The notes under the pieces were generated by a model. That model searched no databases. It was not told where the DNA came from and saw nothing but the letters and a program-made list of their open reading frames with translations. Shown piece by piece: positions 32,839-42,315 of a DNA stretch of 64,000 nt. The DNA is taken from assembly GCF_035515035.1 (NCBI RefSeq), contig NZ_DATJCA010000106.1, forward strand, positions 1 to 64,000, given 5' to 3'. Both the position numbers and the translations under genes were made by a program. The stretch is from Gelidibacter sp035515035 (GTDB taxonomy: Bacteria > Bacteroidota > Bacteroidia > Flavobacteriales > Flavobacteriaceae). Each line of letters begins with the position of its first letter. Within the stretch, counting starts at the first letter, position 1.

Positions 32839-33061
32839 TTATTTTTCAAAAATCAAAAATTATTATTTCAAAACCTAATATTTTTGTGAATAATGTTTGA
32901 ATATGTTTTTTAAATTCATTGTTGTCTGATAAAGAATCAAGACCACAGCACTTGTAGAATCAAGAACAAAGACTTGATTATAAATAATTTACAAACCTTT
33001 GTTGTTAAAATTGCCCGATTACTTCTCTTAAGAAATAATTTCGAAGTAAGAACTCAAATCT
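32839..33061. other. ilv promoter region and ppc 3' end
   Basis: The ilv transcript must start in this stretch, but I find no exact TAnnTTTG box on the minus strand (TAGGTTTTG at about 32869-32877 is off by one base in spacing). AATCAAG (32958-32964) and CTTGATT (32973-32979) form a hairpin, and TTACTTC (33019-33025) with GAAGTAA (33043-33049) another just beyond the ppc stop. The word GAATCAAGA also occurs at 32934. None of these has a convincing terminator T run. Confidence 0.4.
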
Positions 33062-35641
33062 TTAGGCCGAATTCCTGCTCGCATTAATATTTCCAAACAA
33101 AGAACGCATCACAATCTTTTCATACACTTTTATTTGTGCGTCATCCCGTGGGGATTCTTTCTCCAATTCCTGTATTTTCTTTAAGGCATATTGCTGGATG
33201 GTCAAAAGGGGCAACACAATGGATTCCCGTATGCTAATGGACGCTTTACCAGAAGGTTCTTCCTGCATCAATTCAGTAAAGCCAGTCAATTTAAGGATCA
33301 AACGCTTAGTGATGACGTATTCGTCATGGATGATGTTCCAAAAAGGACCATATTCAGGATCGTCGGACATGTATTTGGTCAGATCAAAGAAGGATTTTGA
33401 CAAGGACATCATGCTGTTCTCAATCAATGTTTTGAAAAAACTTGAAGTCTTAAATAGATGTTGTACTTTCTCAAATTCATTGGCATCTTCATAATGTTTT
33501 AAAGCGGTTCCAACCCCAAAGAATCCTGGGACGTTTTGTTTAAGTTGGCTCCAAGATCCAACAAACGGAATGGCTCTTAAGTCTTCAAAAACAAGACCTT
33601 CAGATTTGCCGCGTTTTGTTGGCCTACTTCCAATATTGGTTTTGGAATAGTATTTTAAGGTACTCATATTCTCTAAATAAGAAATGAATTTTGGATGTGC
33701 CTTAAAATCGGCGTACGCTTTATAACTCAAGGTGGCCAGGTTGCCCATGACTTCCCTATTCTCAGGCACCATACGTAAATCAGAATCACTTAGGCTATTA
33801 TGAATACCAGCACTTATTAACTGTTCCAAATTATATTGTGACGAATCTAAAGTGCCAAAATTAGAACTAATAGTCTGTCCTTGAATGGTCAATTGTACTT
33901 CTTTGTCTTCAATAGTAGGTCCTAAAGAGGCATAAAAATTATGTGTTTTTCCACCGCCACGAGCAGGGGGACCACCACGGCCATCAAAGAAAATAACGGT
34001 CACATCATACTTACGTGAAATTTCAGTGAGGCGTTCTTTCGCTTTATAAATAGCCCAATTGGCCATCAAATAGCCACCGTCTTTGGTACCATCACTAAAC
34101 CCAAGCATGATGGTCTGTTTGTTATTTCTTGATTTTAAATGTGCACTGTATGCCGAATTTGTATAAAGCTCTTCCATGACCAAATGAGCATTTTCCAAAT
34201 CGGTAATGGTTTCAAAAAGAGGACCGATATCAACGGTCATTTGATCTTGAAAGGCAACGAGCTTTAACATCGCAAACAATTGCATCACATGGAGCGTGCT
34301 TTGATTATTACTGATGATATATCTGTTGCAAGCCTGTTCGCCATTCTTTTCCTGAATGGTTTTAATAGCTTCAATGATTTGTAGGGTTTTCAATGTTTCG
34401 TCATCTTTTATCAAAGAGAAGTCAATTTGCCCTTTAACCTTTGAGAGCACTTCCACTTGTTCAGATGGTGAAAGTTCGAAATAGTTTTTCGGAAAAATAG
34501 TACTGCCATTTTTTAACAGGGTTTTGACTAAATCAATAAATACTTTTTCGTGGGCACGGCTGTCCTGACGGATATCCAAAGTTGAAAAATGATATCCGAA
34601 AAGATGGATTTTATTGAGTAAACTGTTGATTTCAGAAACATACAAAGATTGGTGCTCATCAATAATAATGTCCTTTACTGAATTTAATTCTGCCTTTAAA
34701 TCTTCTAAATTTAATTCAGAAGGATTGCCAATCATTAATTCGTACAATTCCTTCTCAAGTTGCGACATTCTCTCCTCAATTCCTCTAAAGGTGAGTTTTC
34801 TTTTCAGTCTTCTAACATCGCGATAATAATTTTTAATAATGGTTTCTTTTAAACGCTCTGCCACTTTGAGAGTGATTTCAGGCGTCACAAAAGGGTTTCC
34901 ATCGCGATCACCACCAGGCCAAAAACCAATATTGATGATGTTATTGTCAATTGTCTTTCCGTCAAATATATTCTGTTGGATATAGTCGAAAATGTCCCCA
35001 AAGGATTTATAAAAAACATTCTCCAAATACCATATTAAGCTGACGGCTTCATCATAAGGCGTTGGTTTTTCATGTTTAAAAAATGGTGTTTTCCCTAATT
35101 GTGCGAGTAAATCGTTAATACGAAGCAAATCATTTTCCTTAATAGCTTCGGTCAAATCTGTAATAATACCTAAAACGGAACCTGGGTAAAATTGAGTAGG
35201 GTGGGCGGTCAGTACAATACGGACTTTAAATTCCTTCAGATATTTACGGAGCAATTCCATTTTGTTTTCTGCTGTCACGCTTTCTTTCAAACTCCTTAAG
35301 GTCCCAATCCCATCCATATTATTGACTATCGGGAATGCCGCGTCCTCTATGGCATCAAACAACACGACTTGACGCTCAATATATTGGATAAAACGAAACA
35401 GTAAGTTGATTTGGCTTTCTGGATTGCGTCTGGCTTGGTATTTTTCAAAAAATGAATTGACAATAGTGGTAGGGTCCATCCCTTCACTAAAGCCTTTTCG
35501 GCAGGTCTCATGAAACAATGGCAATAAAACACCGGTTTTCGTGACGGCATCAAAGGGCAAGGTCATGAAAATACCATTGTAAATTTGATATTTTGATAAA
35601 ACACTTTGATTAAAACGCGTTAATTTTGGTTGTTTTGACAT
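33062..35641 (-). CDS. ppc: Phosphoenolpyruvate carboxylase
   Basis: It fixes bicarbonate onto PEP to give oxaloacetate, an anaplerotic step that feeds the aspartate family. The 859-residue protein has the catalytic His in VLTAHPTQFYPG (about 141-152; the usual Glu after HPT is Gln here), the substrate loop IMLGFSDGTKDGGYL (about 515-530) and the mobile loop FFDGRGGPPARGGG (about 557-570). GSWSQLKQNVPGFFGVGTAL matches the C-terminal barrel. It is single and co-directional with the ilv operon, and ends 223 bases before leader peptide 1. Confidence 0.94.
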   Translation of the reverse strand: MSKQPKLTRFNQSVLSKYQIYNGIFMTLPFDAVTKTGVLLPLFHETCRKGFSEGMDPTTIVNSFFEKYQARRNPESQINLLFRFIQYIERQVVLFDAIEDAAFPIVNNMDGIGTLRSLKESVTAENKMELLRKYLKEFKVRIVLTAHPTQFYPGSVLGIITDLTEAIKENDLLRINDLLAQLGKTPFFKHEKPTPYDEAVSLIWYLENVFYKSFGDIFDYIQQNIFDGKTIDNNIINIGFWPGGDRDGNPFVTPEITLKVAERLKETIIKNYYRDVRRLKRKLTFRGIEERMSQLEKELYELMIGNPSELNLEDLKAELNSVKDIIIDEHQSLYVSEINSLLNKIHLFGYHFSTLDIRQDSRAHEKVFIDLVKTLLKNGSTIFPKNYFELSPSEQVEVLSKVKGQIDFSLIKDDETLKTLQIIEAIKTIQEKNGEQACNRYIISNNQSTLHVMQLFAMLKLVAFQDQMTVDIGPLFETITDLENAHLVMEELYTNSAYSAHLKSRNNKQTIMLGFSDGTKDGGYLMANWAIYKAKERLTEISRKYDVTVIFFDGRGGPPARGGGKTHNFYASLGPTIEDKEVQLTIQGQTISSNFGTLDSSQYNLEQLISAGIHNSLSDSDLRMVPENREVMGNLATLSYKAYADFKAHPKFISYLENMSTLKYYSKTNIGSRPTKRGKSEGLVFEDLRAIPFVGSWSQLKQNVPGFFGVGTALKHYEDANEFEKVQHLFKTSSFFKTLIENSMMSLSKSFFDLTKYMSDDPEYGPFWNIIHDEYVITKRLILKLTGFTELMQEEPSGKASISIRESIVLPLLTIQQYALKKIQELEKESPRDDAQIKVYEKIVMRSLFGNINASRNSA

Positions 35642-35780
35642 TTGTTTGAATTGATTTAAACCTCTAAAATTAATAAAGCTAAGTGTAAAACGTGGATATA
35701 TTTGAAATTTTTACCGAATAACGATATTATAGAGGCCTAGTTTTAGGATATCGCAATATAAAGATACTAAAATGTTGAAA

Positions 35781-37604
35781 TTAGTGGCCGTTAAGCATTG
35801 TGGATAATAGAAGCGTACCCACAACTATTAAAATAATGGACAATAATCCTCCTATGATCAAGAAATGCCTAAACTTATAGGCTCCAGTTCCGTAAATTAA
35901 GGTGTTGGTTTGGTAGCCCATAGGTGTAAAGAAACTAAAATTGGCGGCAAACATAACCGCAAGAATGAATGGTTTGGCGGGTAAATCTAAGCCAGCAGCA
36001 AGAGTTATAGCTATTGGTGTTATGATGACCGCAGTGGCGTTGTTGGATATAAAACCGCTCATGACCATCGTAATCGAGAAAAGTACGCCTAAAATTATAA
36101 TATTGTTCTGTCCCGTAAGCAGGTCCAATAGAACCTCTGATATCCAAATGTCGGTCTTGGAGTTGTTCATTGCTATTCCCAACGGAATCATTCCCGCCAA
36201 TAAAAAAATGATTTGCCAGTTTACCTTTTTATAAATCTTGGATAAATTGATACAGTCTGTTATAAGAAGCAACGCAACGCCAGCCAATGCACTTGATAAG
36301 ATGGTCAGTACTCCACTTGCTGCCAACCCAACAACCATTACCAAGGCCAAGAGGCTTATGGCTCTTTTGTACGGATTGATTTTATAATCTTCTTCATGGT
36401 GTCTTAGTACTATAGTATTGTCAATGGAATATAGATGTTTGATTTCATCTTCTTTTGCCTTCAAGAGCAGTTTATCTCCCGCTTGTAAATTGGTGTTTTT
36501 TATGATTTTTGGAAGGTTGAGACGCATTCCCTTTTCAAATTGTCTTCTGTTTTGGATTCCTAAAGGCCTCGCTACATTAAAGAGCAAGGTTTTAATTTCG
36601 GAAAACGATTTATCAATAAATTCAGAACCTGGAAGAATCAACAATTCCACAAAGCTGTATCGACTTTTTCCGCTTTCGTTTTCAAGATCCGCATCCATAT
36701 CTTCCGGAAAATACAATTCATTTTCAGAGGTAAGCCTAAAATCATCTTTAGAGATGGAAGCGTAGGCTTTGACATCACTTAAAACGACTAATTTATCATC
36801 CACCCTTAGCGTGGTATTAGGACCAGGGGCATTGTTGACAATATCATTACGGATAAGCCTTAATACACGGATATCTGGATTTTTATAAAATTTAGCATCG
36901 GCAATTGCAGTACCAATAAGTTTTGATTCCGGCTTTACCGTCAATGTGAACATAAACGTGTTGTCAACGAAAGTGTCTGTGAGATCATTGTTATTGGATT
37001 TTGGCAACCATCGGCTTGCAAAGGTCATGAACACAATCCCAACGGCCAATAAAATAACACCATATATCGTAAATTCAAAAAACGAAAACTGTTCTGCTCC
37101 TAATTTTTGAGCCACGGAATTCACCAAAAGATTTGTGGAAGTTCCCATTAAGGTACAGCTCCCTCCCAATATACCGGCAAATGAAATGGGCATTAACAAT
37201 TTTGGAGCCGAGAAATTATACTTCTCTGAAAGTTGCGCAATAATCTTAATGAAAATAACGACCACTGCCGTGGTACTAATAAATGATGAGATGGATGCCG
37301 ATATGAGCATGAACGCCGGAACCATCAAAACCATTGGCAGAATTTTCAGTTTTTTGATGGATTGGGTTAACAGATCAATAACACCATTATCCTCTAGACC
37401 AATCGCCAAAATCATGAGCATCAAAATAGTGATGGTGGCGGAGCTGGAAAACCCACTGATAGCCTCTTCAGGAGAGTTCAAACCAGATAAAACAAGCGCT
37501 ACAATGATAAGGAATGCAATCTTATCTATAGGCATTGCTTCGGTTGCAAAGAGCAGAATTGTTACTCCCAGAATGATAAATACAAGGATGATCTCAAAAC
37601 TCAT
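35781..37604 (-). CDS. SLC13/DASS-family permease with RCK-type domains
   Basis: This 607-residue inner-membrane protein has about eleven membrane segments in two blocks (about 1-200 and 405-607). Between them lies a soluble part (about 205-390) with two TrkA-C-like modules, seen in SKLIGTAIADAKFYKNPDIR and the following DKLVVLSDVKAYASI, and again in GSEFIDKSFSEIKTLLFN with GDKLLLKAKEDEI. This layout is that of the divalent anion:sodium symporters of the SLC13/ArsB superfamily. Conserved turns TSTNLLVNSVAQKLG and SNNATAVIITPIAITLAAGL fit the two substrate-binding hairpins. The substrate (sulfate, dicarboxylate or another anion) cannot be told. It is 26 bases downstream of the barrel-fusion gene, so probably co-transcribed. 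Confidence 0.82.
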   Translation of the reverse strand: MSFEIILVFIILGVTILLFATEAMPIDKIAFLIIVALVLSGLNSPEEAISGFSSSATITILMLMILAIGLEDNGVIDLLTQSIKKLKILPMVLMVPAFMLISASISSFISTTAVVVIFIKIIAQLSEKYNFSAPKLLMPISFAGILGGSCTLMGTSTNLLVNSVAQKLGAEQFSFFEFTIYGVILLAVGIVFMTFASRWLPKSNNNDLTDTFVDNTFMFTLTVKPESKLIGTAIADAKFYKNPDIRVLRLIRNDIVNNAPGPNTTLRVDDKLVVLSDVKAYASISKDDFRLTSENELYFPEDMDADLENESGKSRYSFVELLILPGSEFIDKSFSEIKTLLFNVARPLGIQNRRQFEKGMRLNLPKIIKNTNLQAGDKLLLKAKEDEIKHLYSIDNTIVLRHHEEDYKINPYKRAISLLALVMVVGLAASGVLTILSSALAGVALLLITDCINLSKIYKKVNWQIIFLLAGMIPLGIAMNNSKTDIWISEVLLDLLTGQNNIIILGVLFSITMVMSGFISNNATAVIITPIAITLAAGLDLPAKPFILAVMFAANFSFFTPMGYQTNTLIYGTGAYKFRHFLIIGGLLSIILIVVGTLLLSTMLNGH

Positions 37605-37630
37605 GGCAACCGATATTTTTACTGATTTAA

Positions 37631-40600
37631 TTAAAATCCAAAACCGAGGCCTATTTGTATGATGGCATCTTCATCAGATACAAAATAACCGGCATTTACA
37701 GATAGTGCATTTAAGCTACCTAACCAAAATCCGCCACCATAAGATTTGTGCCACGTGTTTGACATGTCGTCGGACACCCAAACACGGCCATAATCAAAAC
37801 CACCAAATATACCCAAGGTGATTGGAGTTACTGCAGTGACGAATTCTTTTAAACGCCATTTAAGATCGGTACTCTGATAAAATGACGTTTTACCAGAAAA
37901 ACGATCATTTCTGTAGCCGCGCAATCCGGTGTCGCCACCTACAGACTGGGCATGATAAAATAAATAGTCGTCTCCAAAATTGGTTCTAATTTCCGCTTTT
38001 GAGCCCAATACTAAGTCACCAGAAGGAATCAATTTACGATCAAAACCGAGTTTAAAAACTGCGTAACCAAATTGATTATTATCTAATTTCAGATTTTTCT
38101 TGTAGCCTAAAACCGCTTTAAAATAAAGTCCACGGGTGGGAAAGTCCATGGCATCGGCATTTTCATAGAGCACATCGGCTTCTGCTCCCACATAATTTTG
38201 GGTTTCAAAAACATCGTCTACAAAATTATCTGTATTAAAATAACGCTCCGGGTCATCTTCGACACTGTAGTTTTCAAATAGCGCATGTAAATGGATGCTT
38301 CGGTAAGCAATCCCACTTCTTAATTTAATTTGTTTTATGCGCGCCCTATTAAAATCCTTACCTACTGCATCTTCATCATAGGTGGTGTCATTTCCATAGC
38401 CAAAAAAGTTGTTAGCAAATTGGGCACTGGCATAATACCCAACCATTTCAAAATTCCAGTTAGGAATAATGTTAGCATAGACGCCATAATAGTTGGCTTC
38501 TACGGCACCAAAATTGAAAAAATAATTGGCCGATAGGGTATGCTTATATCTAAAATCCTCACCGTTAAAACCGTGGTTGGTGTAGGTGTCTTTCAATCCG
38601 AAGAATGCACCTTCATCAGTTTTAAATCCTAAATTTGGAAAAAATACGTTACTATTCTCTTTAAATTCACGGTAAATAAAAGTGTTGGTTTCATAAAGTT
38701 GGGTGAATTGTTTTGACGGAGTTTTATCTGTAAACTCAGCTTCTTCATGTTTCCAATCGTATACCTTCAGTTTTTTACGGTTGCTGATCTCAAAGACATC
38801 GTCTCCATGACCACCAATCAAGCGCACCATAATTTCACGATCTCCTTCTCCCGAAACTACAAATTTATCGTCATCATTTAAACCATAAATCCAGAGTTCT
38901 TTTGTGTCTTTTCTATCAAACGTGCGTTCAAAGAAAATGGGGTTAGGCGCATCTGTTTTTAATCGTTTGAGCACAACTTTGGTTTTGCCCTGTGGAAGAC
39001 GCGTCACTTCTATTTTATCATCTTTATGCGTCCCATGGATGACCACAACCTGTTGCATTCTGTCTCCATATCGCTGAGCAATACCATCAAGGTTTTTCAA
39101 TCGGCCTTTGAGTTTGCGTTTAATATCTTCAGAAGCTTCATCTTGGACTTCGGTTGGCAATCGTTTAAAAGCTTGGTCGATAACCTCATCAGTGATATTC
39201 GCTTGGATTATTTTTGCCTCTTCCACCCAAACAGAAGCATCGTGTTTATTCAAAAATGCGATGTCCAAATTATTGCCTTCAGCGTTAAACCATTTTACAT
39301 TCTTTATATCCGTATCATAGGATTGCCAAAACCTCACATCAGGCATGATCATTTTGATAATTGGGATGGCAACGCCATCAAATTTTGAAAATGCTGCATC
39401 CCGATCGCGAGGGATAGGAATAAACCGTGTGTCATCTTTACTGACCTCATATTGTATCCAGCGCCATTGGTCTTGATGACGGTCCCAATCGCCAATAAGC
39501 ATATCAAATAATCGGGCGCGGATGTAAGCACGTTGGTCTATGCTATATTTTTCGCTTCTATTCAGTTTTTCTAGAACATCGGTAGTGCTTTCAAAGTTGA
39601 CCGCTTCTCCTTTTTCTTCAGGATTTGCACGATTGTAGCCTTCGTAATCTTTTTGTTCCATCATTGGGCGTTCCTCAATAAAATATAATTGATCGCCATA
39701 ATTAGGTCCCAGGAACTTAAACCCTGGTTGCTTTGGTAAATAGTATAACTGCGGGTTAGCGTGGTTGACACCTGCCGATTTTGCTATCGGATCAATGACC
39801 AATTGCATATAGGGATGGCTCGTGCTAAAAAAGTCATAAACAACCGTTTCGGCAAATGTGCCTTTGAAATCTTCTTCCACGTAGGCGATGCCAGGAACTT
39901 TAAACCGCAGGAACTTTAAAGCATCCTTTTCCAGCCCTCTCATGGCATATTCCTTACCTTTTGCATCTTCAAGACGTGCAGAAAAAGACTGATGCCCACC
40001 GCCTTGTTTGGTAATTTTTAAACCTGCATATAAAGTGTCCAAGATGGCAATATTTGCCGTAACCGGTGTTCCTAAATAAGAACGGTATCGATCACCCCAC
40101 ACAAATTTATAAAATCCGGATTTATCAAGTTTATCTTTATCGGTAGTGATGGGCAGTGTTTTTGTGTGTTCTGAAAATGTCGGAATTGGATATTCTTCAA
40201 TTTTTTCTGGAAATTTACTATTGAGGTCAAAAACATAGGCTTCTTTCTCAGTCACAAATTTAACTTCAGAAGTACCATCTTCAAAATAATTTATGACGGC
40301 AAAGCCATTTTCTCCATAGGTGAATTTACCTTCAAAATCCAAAGAACCCCCAATATTGGAAATGGTGCCTTTTGATATTTTTGTGCCCGTACGTTTGCCT
40401 AAGGAACCACTTATAATTTGACGAATGTTATCACTGGCCAAGTATTGTAAACTTTGTTCGTGTCCGGAAACAATAGTCACCCGATCATTATCCTGTACCA
40501 ACGAACTGATGACGGTACGCATATAATTATACCGATGGGATTTGAGTCTTTGTTTTGAGAAACCTCCTAAATCTATAATTTCGTTAACAATATTACCAAC

Positions 40601-41314
40601 AATTGGCAATGGTGTTATACTTTCTAAAAAGGTTCGGTTTCCCGCATATTTACCATTGCTAAATATGGGATGATGCATGACAATCAATAAGTTTTTTCCT
40701 CTGGAATCTTTGATATATCCTTCAAATTCTTCGTTAAATCTGCGCTTGGTATTGATGTCTGGACACTTTTTGTTCATACCTTCAACATGGTCCCAATTCG
40801 TTTCAAACCAATTGGAATCGACATAGAGAATATCTAGAGTTTCATCGATTTCGACATATTCTAAAGGACAGACATTTGTGGGTTGCACTTCAAAATTTTT
40901 AATTTCCTTATCTTTTAAATAGTCTTCAACCCATTCTATTTCCTTGGTATTGTTGCTGCTCCACTCATTACTGCCGGGAATGAATACGGTTTTCCCTTTA
41001 AAATCCTTGGCGATTTTAATTTGTGATTTTATATATCTTTCCCTCTCATTTTCGTCGGGATTTTCTGGAAGGTAATCGCCGGTATAAAGTAAGGTGCTTT
41101 TCTTGTTGGCCTTGTCCAAATAGGACTTTAGGAGATTTTGAAGTTCAGGATTGGAGTCAGTTTCTGTAGTTCCTAAGCCACCAACAACATAAAACGTATG
41201 CACAGGCTCTTTTGAGGTTGGCCTTTCTTTTTCGGAAATTTTAGATTGTGGCTTATAAGTGGCACAAGCCGAAAGGGTAACAATCAAAAGGGATATCAAA
41301 ATATTTCTTCTCAT
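37631..41314 (-). CDS. Lipoprotein phosphoesterase-like domain fused to Omp85-type barrel
   Basis: This 1227-residue protein begins with a lipoprotein signal (MRRNILISLLIVTLSAC, lipobox LSAC). Residues about 38-350 follow the order of a calcineurin-like phosphoesterase: YVVGGLG, LLYTGDYLPE, FIPGSNEW, MHHPIFSNG, VSGHEQSLQY. The usual D-x-H is replaced by GGLG, GNH by GSNE and GH-x-H by GHEQ, so several metal ligands are missing. A middle part of unknown fold spans about 400-850. From about 900 the chain alternates like a barrel and carries GLRGYRNDRFSG, the RGY motif of the BamA/TamA surface-antigen domain, ending in VSDEDAIIQIGLGFGF. It is probably an outer-membrane protein. Function is unknown; secretion or envelope assembly is a guess. 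Confidence 0.7.
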   Translation of the reverse strand: MRRNILISLLIVTLSACATYKPQSKISEKERPTSKEPVHTFYVVGGLGTTETDSNPELQNLLKSYLDKANKKSTLLYTGDYLPENPDENERERYIKSQIKIAKDFKGKTVFIPGSNEWSSNNTKEIEWVEDYLKDKEIKNFEVQPTNVCPLEYVEIDETLDILYVDSNWFETNWDHVEGMNKKCPDINTKRRFNEEFEGYIKDSRGKNLLIVMHHPIFSNGKYAGNRTFLESITPLPIVGNIVNEIIDLGGFSKQRLKSHRYNYMRTVISSLVQDNDRVTIVSGHEQSLQYLASDNIRQIISGSLGKRTGTKISKGTISNIGGSLDFEGKFTYGENGFAVINYFEDGTSEVKFVTEKEAYVFDLNSKFPEKIEEYPIPTFSEHTKTLPITTDKDKLDKSGFYKFVWGDRYRSYLGTPVTANIAILDTLYAGLKITKQGGGHQSFSARLEDAKGKEYAMRGLEKDALKFLRFKVPGIAYVEEDFKGTFAETVVYDFFSTSHPYMQLVIDPIAKSAGVNHANPQLYYLPKQPGFKFLGPNYGDQLYFIEERPMMEQKDYEGYNRANPEEKGEAVNFESTTDVLEKLNRSEKYSIDQRAYIRARLFDMLIGDWDRHQDQWRWIQYEVSKDDTRFIPIPRDRDAAFSKFDGVAIPIIKMIMPDVRFWQSYDTDIKNVKWFNAEGNNLDIAFLNKHDASVWVEEAKIIQANITDEVIDQAFKRLPTEVQDEASEDIKRKLKGRLKNLDGIAQRYGDRMQQVVVIHGTHKDDKIEVTRLPQGKTKVVLKRLKTDAPNPIFFERTFDRKDTKELWIYGLNDDDKFVVSGEGDREIMVRLIGGHGDDVFEISNRKKLKVYDWKHEEAEFTDKTPSKQFTQLYETNTFIYREFKENSNVFFPNLGFKTDEGAFFGLKDTYTNHGFNGEDFRYKHTLSANYFFNFGAVEANYYGVYANIIPNWNFEMVGYYASAQFANNFFGYGNDTTYDEDAVGKDFNRARIKQIKLRSGIAYRSIHLHALFENYSVEDDPERYFNTDNFVDDVFETQNYVGAEADVLYENADAMDFPTRGLYFKAVLGYKKNLKLDNNQFGYAVFKLGFDRKLIPSGDLVLGSKAEIRTNFGDDYLFYHAQSVGGDTGLRGYRNDRFSGKTSFYQSTDLKWRLKEFVTAVTPITLGIFGGFDYGRVWVSDDMSNTWHKSYGGGFWLGSLNALSVNAGYFVSDEDAIIQIGLGFGF

Positions 41315-41451
41315 GGAAATTGTATTATTCTTAAATAGAAAGCATTACCAAATGCATTGATGATTCAGTAATGTGTGCATATTATTAAATGTTTCAAACA
41401 TGGGCGTACCCATTCCAAAATATCTTTAACTGCATTGTTTGTCTATAAAAT

Positions 41452-42300
41452 CTATGTATTAATGAAAGCAATACTTTTCTGGATCACCGTTTTTAAAGGT
41501 TTTGGAAGATCGTCTTTCAACCAAGGATGTGATGCCCCAAAGACATGATCACTATTTTCTATGGGAAATAAGATACTTTTAGGATTCCAGGAATGCAACT
41601 CTTCAGCTTCATTATAGGCTACGGAAGGATCTTCTCTTGAATGGATAATAAGATGCGGAATTTTCAAGTTTTTAACGGCTTTTTCAATGTTTAAGCGCGA
41701 TTCGTTTGCTTTGAAATCTTCATAAAACTGATAATTATGTGGCATTTCCTGTTTGGTCCTACCGTTCAGCACGTATTTTACGCCGTCTTTTTTCCATTGT
41801 TCAAGTTCCCCAGATGTGGCCGTTCTCCTTCCGAAATCGCTGACACTTGCCCACGTAATCAACTGCGTAATACTTTGGTCTTCTGATGCTTTTATGGTCG
41901 CAATCCCACCACCCCGAGAATGGCCGATAACAATAAGCTTGTTAGGATTGATTTCAGCTTGAAAAGGATTGGATGTAGAATGCAAAAATTTGATGAGCGC
42001 ATCCAAATCCTCGAGTTCCTTTGAATAGTTGTTATCTGCAAAAGCTTCTAAATCTGGAAAATCAATGGGCTGATCCATCGTGCCGCCATTATGAGAAAAA
42101 TTGAATTTCACGAAAAATAAATTAGCTTCCGAAAAAGCTTCTGCCACTAAATCCCACGCGCCCCAATCTTTAAATCCTTTATAGCCATGACAAAATATGA
42201 CTAAAGGTTTTTGGGTATTGGTCGCGTTGAAAAAGGCATCCCAAAGAATTGGCTTTTTATGCGGTCTTTTTAAAATGTTGTTCTTTTGTGTCATGGTCAT
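41452..42300 (-). CDS. Alpha/beta hydrolase
   Basis: This 282-residue cytoplasmic hydrolase has the oxyanion block VIFCHGYKGFKDWGAWDL (about 33-50), the nucleophile elbow VIGHSRGGGIA (Ser near 129), and a late Asp and His (REDPSVAYNEA about 222; SDHVFGASHPW about 251). It starts 15 bases after the stop of the AMP-ligase gene, so it may be the last gene of the pigment operon, or a passenger. Dienelactone hydrolase or S-formylglutathione-type esterases are the closest patterns. Substrate unknown. Confidence 0.78.
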   Translation of the reverse strand: MTMTQKNNILKRPHKKPILWDAFFNATNTQKPLVIFCHGYKGFKDWGAWDLVAEAFSEANLFFVKFNFSHNGGTMDQPIDFPDLEAFADNNYSKELEDLDALIKFLHSTSNPFQAEINPNKLIVIGHSRGGGIATIKASEDQSITQLITWASVSDFGRRTATSGELEQWKKDGVKYVLNGRTKQEMPHNYQFYEDFKANESRLNIEKAVKNLKIPHLIIHSREDPSVAYNEAEELHSWNPKSILFPIENSDHVFGASHPWLKDDLPKPLKTVIQKSIAFINT

Positions 42301-42315
42301 GTTAAAAATAGGCCA

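Noticed and set aside
32897..32984. Minus-strand open stretch reading VFVLDSTSAVVLILYQ, rich in branched-chain residues, upstream of leader 1
   Set aside because: The frame has no ATG, GTG or TTG in a suitable place (a stop lies shortly before it) and no terminator of its own follows, so it is not a third leader peptide.
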